This document shows, one piece after another, positions 61,301-64,000 of a DNA stretch of 64,000 nucleotides. Location: contig OY848918.1 of NCBI GenBank assembly GCA_963693285.1, positions 9,055,156-9,119,155 of the forward strand, read 5' to 3'. The stretch comes from Xestospongia muta (Eukaryota; Porifera; Demospongiae; Haplosclerida; Petrosiidae). A model generated the notes under the pieces. That model did no database searches. It was not told the DNA's origin and worked only from the letters and a program-made list of their open reading frames with translations. Made by a program: the position numbers and the translations under genes. The stretch's first letter is position 1. The number at the start of each line of letters is the position of its first letter.

Positions 61301-61557
61301 AAAAACTGTCTTAGATGCATACCTGTTTCAGGTCCAGGATTGCTTTCAATATCACCCGATAAAATGAGGAGGAATGAGAAAAACAATATTAGAGAGAGTG
61401 CTGAGAGTAGGTTTTTACAACCAGACTGTTCAGTAAGGCTTCTAGCAGCTCCACCCGTCTCCGCTAGACTATAGTCATTTCTGCATCTTTTGTTATACGA
61501 TATTTGGTGACAACACCATAATCCAATGCTACTTCTCCATTGAAAAACATCAATCAT
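58381..61557 (-). CDS. 2A-signal / Death-domain protein, four exons
   Basis: Exons (minus): 61323-61557, 59869-60159, 59604-59666, 58381-59108. All three introns are in phase 1, giving 438 residues. Exon 1 starts at ATG 61557 and contains LLSALSLILFFSFLLIL, then SGDIESNPGP (residues 67-76). Exon 2 is a Death domain (W-DDIGLALSIP-NVIDDL, NNIKLFKVINQW, TWETVISALEGPIV, ADDIRQYLA), a homotypic adaptor fold of apoptotic and immune signalling. Exon 3 is a Ser/Thr-rich linker of 21 residues. Exon 4 (about 240 residues) resembles helical domains seen beside Death modules in sponges and cnidarians, including NRFLGYLNYGLLKVINRQ. Splice sites are canonical except a GC donor after exon 2. The spliced structure is inferred; no transcript evidence. 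Confidence 0.75.
60460..60630. promoter_or_regulatory. Cluster of ETS-type CGGAAG sites inside intron 1
   Basis: CGGAAG occurs at 60460, 60533, 60551 and 60564, and its reverse complement CTTCCG at 60625. The surrounding stretch is less AT-rich and has several CpGs. ETS-family sites (core GGAA, here ACGGAAGC) are typical of animal promoters. The position between the 2A exon and the Death exon would suit an internal promoter. Confidence 0.45.
61330..61353 (-). other. 2A-like ribosome-skipping motif DIESNPGP
   Basis: These 24 bases encode Asp-Ile-Glu-Ser-Asn-Pro-Gly-Pro, an exact fit to the 2A consensus D-(V/I)-E-x-N-P-G-P. At such motifs the ribosome fails to join Gly to Pro and continues with a new chain. 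The preceding residues are Ser-Gly and a hydrophobic run, as in the 2A-like signal sequences known from sea-urchin immune-receptor-type genes and non-LTR retrotransposons. The motif is nine bases from the exon's donor site. Confidence 0.85.
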
Positions 61558-61590
61558 GATGACCGCAATGTTACATAACAACTTACGACT

Positions 61591-61637
61591 AGAGGCGTAT
61601 TTATATAAAACATCTGAGTAGAGGCGTATTTATACAG
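61591..61637 (-). promoter_or_regulatory. Duplicated TATA-type element upstream of the 2A exon
   Basis: TAGAGGCGTATTTATA occurs twice about 30 bp apart. On the minus strand each reads TATAAATACGCCTCTA, and the nearer one extends to TATATAAATA (61599-61608). That places a transcription start near 61570, just before the ATG at 61557, which favours this ATG as the start. Confidence 0.5.
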
Positions 61638-62408
61638 CAACTTACGAGTAAAGCTTATTATATAGCGTAGCCGGAAATAATTAGCTTTAATAACTGTTAT
61701 AATTGTCATTTAATTCTAACGGAAATGAATTAGCAGTAATTTTTAAATTATTATGCCTAAGTAATTTTTCATAGCAGTTACGAGCGATTAGTGGCAGTCA
61801 ATAGTTGAAAATTACATGTTGACTTGCTCGAGAAGCAGAGAACTTTTGTATGACATTGTGGTACACTGACATCTTTTATATGCACACTACCTACAGTAAT
61901 AGTATCCTGAAATGACATCCCCATATATTTATAAATATAAAAAATGTTAAAAACTATAAAACTTGTTATTGTCAAGTCACACTACTTCTCTTGGAGTATG
62001 AATAATAAATCTTCTTACTGAAGCTTTGCTATTAGCTTAATTCTACTAGATGCGTACTTGTTGCGACATACTGGAATTATCTGTGTCAGTTACTTTATTC
62101 TTAACACAAGACACTATCTACTGTTTGATTTTAATATGTGGTAATGTTGTTTTGAATAGATGTTTGATTTGATCTTTATTATAATTACATATAAGTAAAT
62201 TCCTCTTAACTTAAGAATTGATGTAATTTATGTATGTTATACAAAAGAGCATATCAAAATCAAATGTCAATGCAAAAACAAAATGCTAATGTTTTGCTTG
62301 GAATTGAACATAATGTGGATTAGTACCTAACACTGTACCTGCTTTTATTTGTATGCACAAGATTTGTACTAAAGCAATTAACTTTGGTGTGATGTAGATA
62401 AAATCTGT
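61638..62408. other. AT-rich intergenic stretch with a decayed repeat copy
   Basis: No gene seen. Around 61955-62000 the text ACTTGTTATTGTCAAGTCAC and what follows resembles the start of the tandem repeat found from 62409 onward, so this may be a decayed member. Confidence 0.5.
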
Positions 62409-64000
62409 ACCTGTAAGTTGATAAACTAACTAATAATATTTATGAGTACAAAACATGTTATTGTCAAGTCACGCCACCTCTCCTAGAGTGTGTATGAATA
62501 TTACTAAAGGATGGATAATAATAATGAAACACCTTAATTCATCTGGACAAGAGCTTCTCATGACATACTTTATTCTTAAATTTGAGACAAGACACAACAT
62601 ATTTAAAACTCCATCAGTTCTTAAAGAAAGATGAATTCACTTCAATATAATAATACATACCAAAATCTAACATCAACACTTTGCCTGTATTTGGACATAA
62701 TGTGGATTATAGTATTATCTAATATTGTATTTACTTTCAATTTTATGTCAACAATATAATCTACATATAATTATAATTAGTTTTGCGTGTTATATGGTGT
62801 CAAAGACACTTGAGAAGCTTCTCAACTGACCAAGTATAGTTATGAATATTATTATTTAATATCAATGAAAACTGACTCCTTAATTCAGTCAAACTTGCTC
62901 GAAGATATTTCCACTTTTTTTTAGATAGACTTGCATTAGGATATCATATTTATATTTGCAGATTACTATCTTACTGTAATCTTTTGGAAGAAGTGTTGTA
63001 TAATTAATTATCACTGTAATTAATATTTCATGATATTAGAGATGATATGATGATAGCGATGGACCAAGATGATCAAAAGTTGTTAATAATAAGCTATGAA
63101 AATGAAAATTTTATAATTCTTAGTTATGCACTACATGATTTACTGGTAACTACTAAAAAGTTTACTTTAGAAATGAACTTATTTTATTTACATCTACATA
63201 CCTGTAAGTTGATAAACTAACTAATAATATTTATGAGTACAAAACATGTTATTGTCAAGTCACGCCACCTCTCCTGGAGTGTGTATGAATATTACTAAAG
63301 GATGGATAATAATAATGAAACACCTTAATTCATCTGGACAAGAGCTTCTCATGACATACTTTATTCTTAAATTTGAGACAAGACACAACATATTTAAAAC
63401 TCCATCAGTTCTTAAAGAAAGAGGAATTCACTTCAATATAATCATACATACCAAAATCAAACACTTTGCTTGTATTTGGACATAATGTGGATTATAGTAT
63501 TATCTAATATTGTATTTACTTTCAATTTTATGTCAATAATAATCTACATATAATTATAATTAGTTTTGCGTGTTATATGGTGTCAAAGACACTTGAGAAG
63601 CTTCTCAACTGACCAAGTATAGTTATGAATATTATTATTTAATATCAATGAAAACTGACTCCTTAATTCAGTCAAACTTGCTCGAAGATATTTCCACTTT
63701 TTCTTAGATAGACTTGCATTAAGATATCATATTTTTATTTGCAGATTACTATCTTACTGTACTCTTTTGGAAGAAGTGTTGTATAATTAATTATATTTGT
63801 GGGTACACTGTAATTAATATTTCATGATATTAGAGATGATATGATGATAGCGATGGACCAAGATGATCAAAAGTTGTTAATAATAAGCTATGAAAATGAA
63901 AATTTTATAATTCTTAGTTATGCACTACATGATTTACTGGTAACTACTAAAAAGTTTACTTTAGAAATGAACTTATTTTATCTACATCTACATACCTGTA
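62409..64000. repeat. About 0.79-kb tandem repeat, two copies and continuing
   Basis: ACCTGTAAGTTGATAAACTA starts at 62409 and again at 63200, with near-identical sequence following. The same start recurs at 63994 as the window ends. Periods are 791 and 794 bases. Differences between copies are single bases and small indels. Each copy contains GTCAAGTCACGCCACCTCTC and CAAAGACACTTGAGAAGCTTCTC. No convincing gene lies within. Confidence 0.9.

Noticed and set aside
61174..61322. Continuation of the 2A frame past 61323
   Set aside because: Reading continues only because the intron lacks an early stop; a strong donor lies right after the motif and the Death exon fits in phase.
61558..61581. Upstream extension of the 2A frame to TTG at 61581
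   Set aside because: No ATG there, and a TATA-type element at 61599-61608 would place the transcript start at about 61570.
63246..63485. 79-codon open frame in the terminal tandem repeat
   Set aside because: The other copy of the repeat has the frame interrupted and the composition is that of AT-rich noncoding DNA.

Overview
The window looks like a piece of an animal genome, most probably a demosponge close to Amphimedon. It is strongly AT-rich, has short GT-AG introns, carries TRIM-NHL genes (RING, two B-boxes, coiled coil, filamin-type Ig domain, six NHL repeats), a Death-domain gene, a TMEM267-like membrane-protein gene and remnants of a MULE-type DNA transposase. The species call is inference; nothing here names the organism directly. 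No rRNA, tRNA or CRISPR array was seen.

Bases 1 to about 54,187 are a head-to-tail array of one large segmental duplication. The same landmark sequence starts at 1, 20962, 34660 and 47668, so the units are about 21.0, 13.7, 13.0 and 6.5+ kb. The consensus order is: minisatellite/hairpin/CpG-rich block; MULE transposase remnant (+); GA microsatellite and exon-like segments of a minus-strand gene; HIRAN-like fragment (+); TRIM-NHL gene(s) (-); a gene-poor block; TMEM267-like gene (+); an NRF1/TATA-type promoter with a short exon; several short tandem-repeat fields; an unrecognised minus-strand exon. Unit 1 is a mosaic of two units and contains a circularly permuted insert at 7797-10080. Unit 4 is cut off inside a TRIM-NHL gene.

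The TRIM-NHL genes tell the history of the array. The ancestral unit seems to have held two neighbouring minus-strand genes. Each unit has lost or fused them differently: unit 1 keeps the second (10943-13405) and only the 3' end of the first; unit 2 keeps the first (26228-28531) and only the start of the second; unit 3 has a fused, frameshifted gene (39760-42007); unit 4 has only debris (52735-54187). The TMEM267-like copies share an in-frame stop and most share a frameshift, so they look like dead passengers.

From 54,188 onward the sequence is single-copy until the far end. It carries another TRIM-NHL gene (54894-57164 or longer) whose usual ATG has become ATA. Next comes a four-exon minus-strand gene (58381-61557). 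Its first exon encodes a hydrophobic segment directly followed by a 2A-like ribosome-skipping motif (SGDIESNPGP). That exon is joined in phase to a Death-domain exon, a Ser/Thr-rich linker exon and a roughly 240-residue C-terminal exon. This suggests one mRNA giving two differently localised Death-domain products. It is the most interesting locus in the window. The last 1.6 kb is a tandem repeat of about 0.79 kb that runs off the end.
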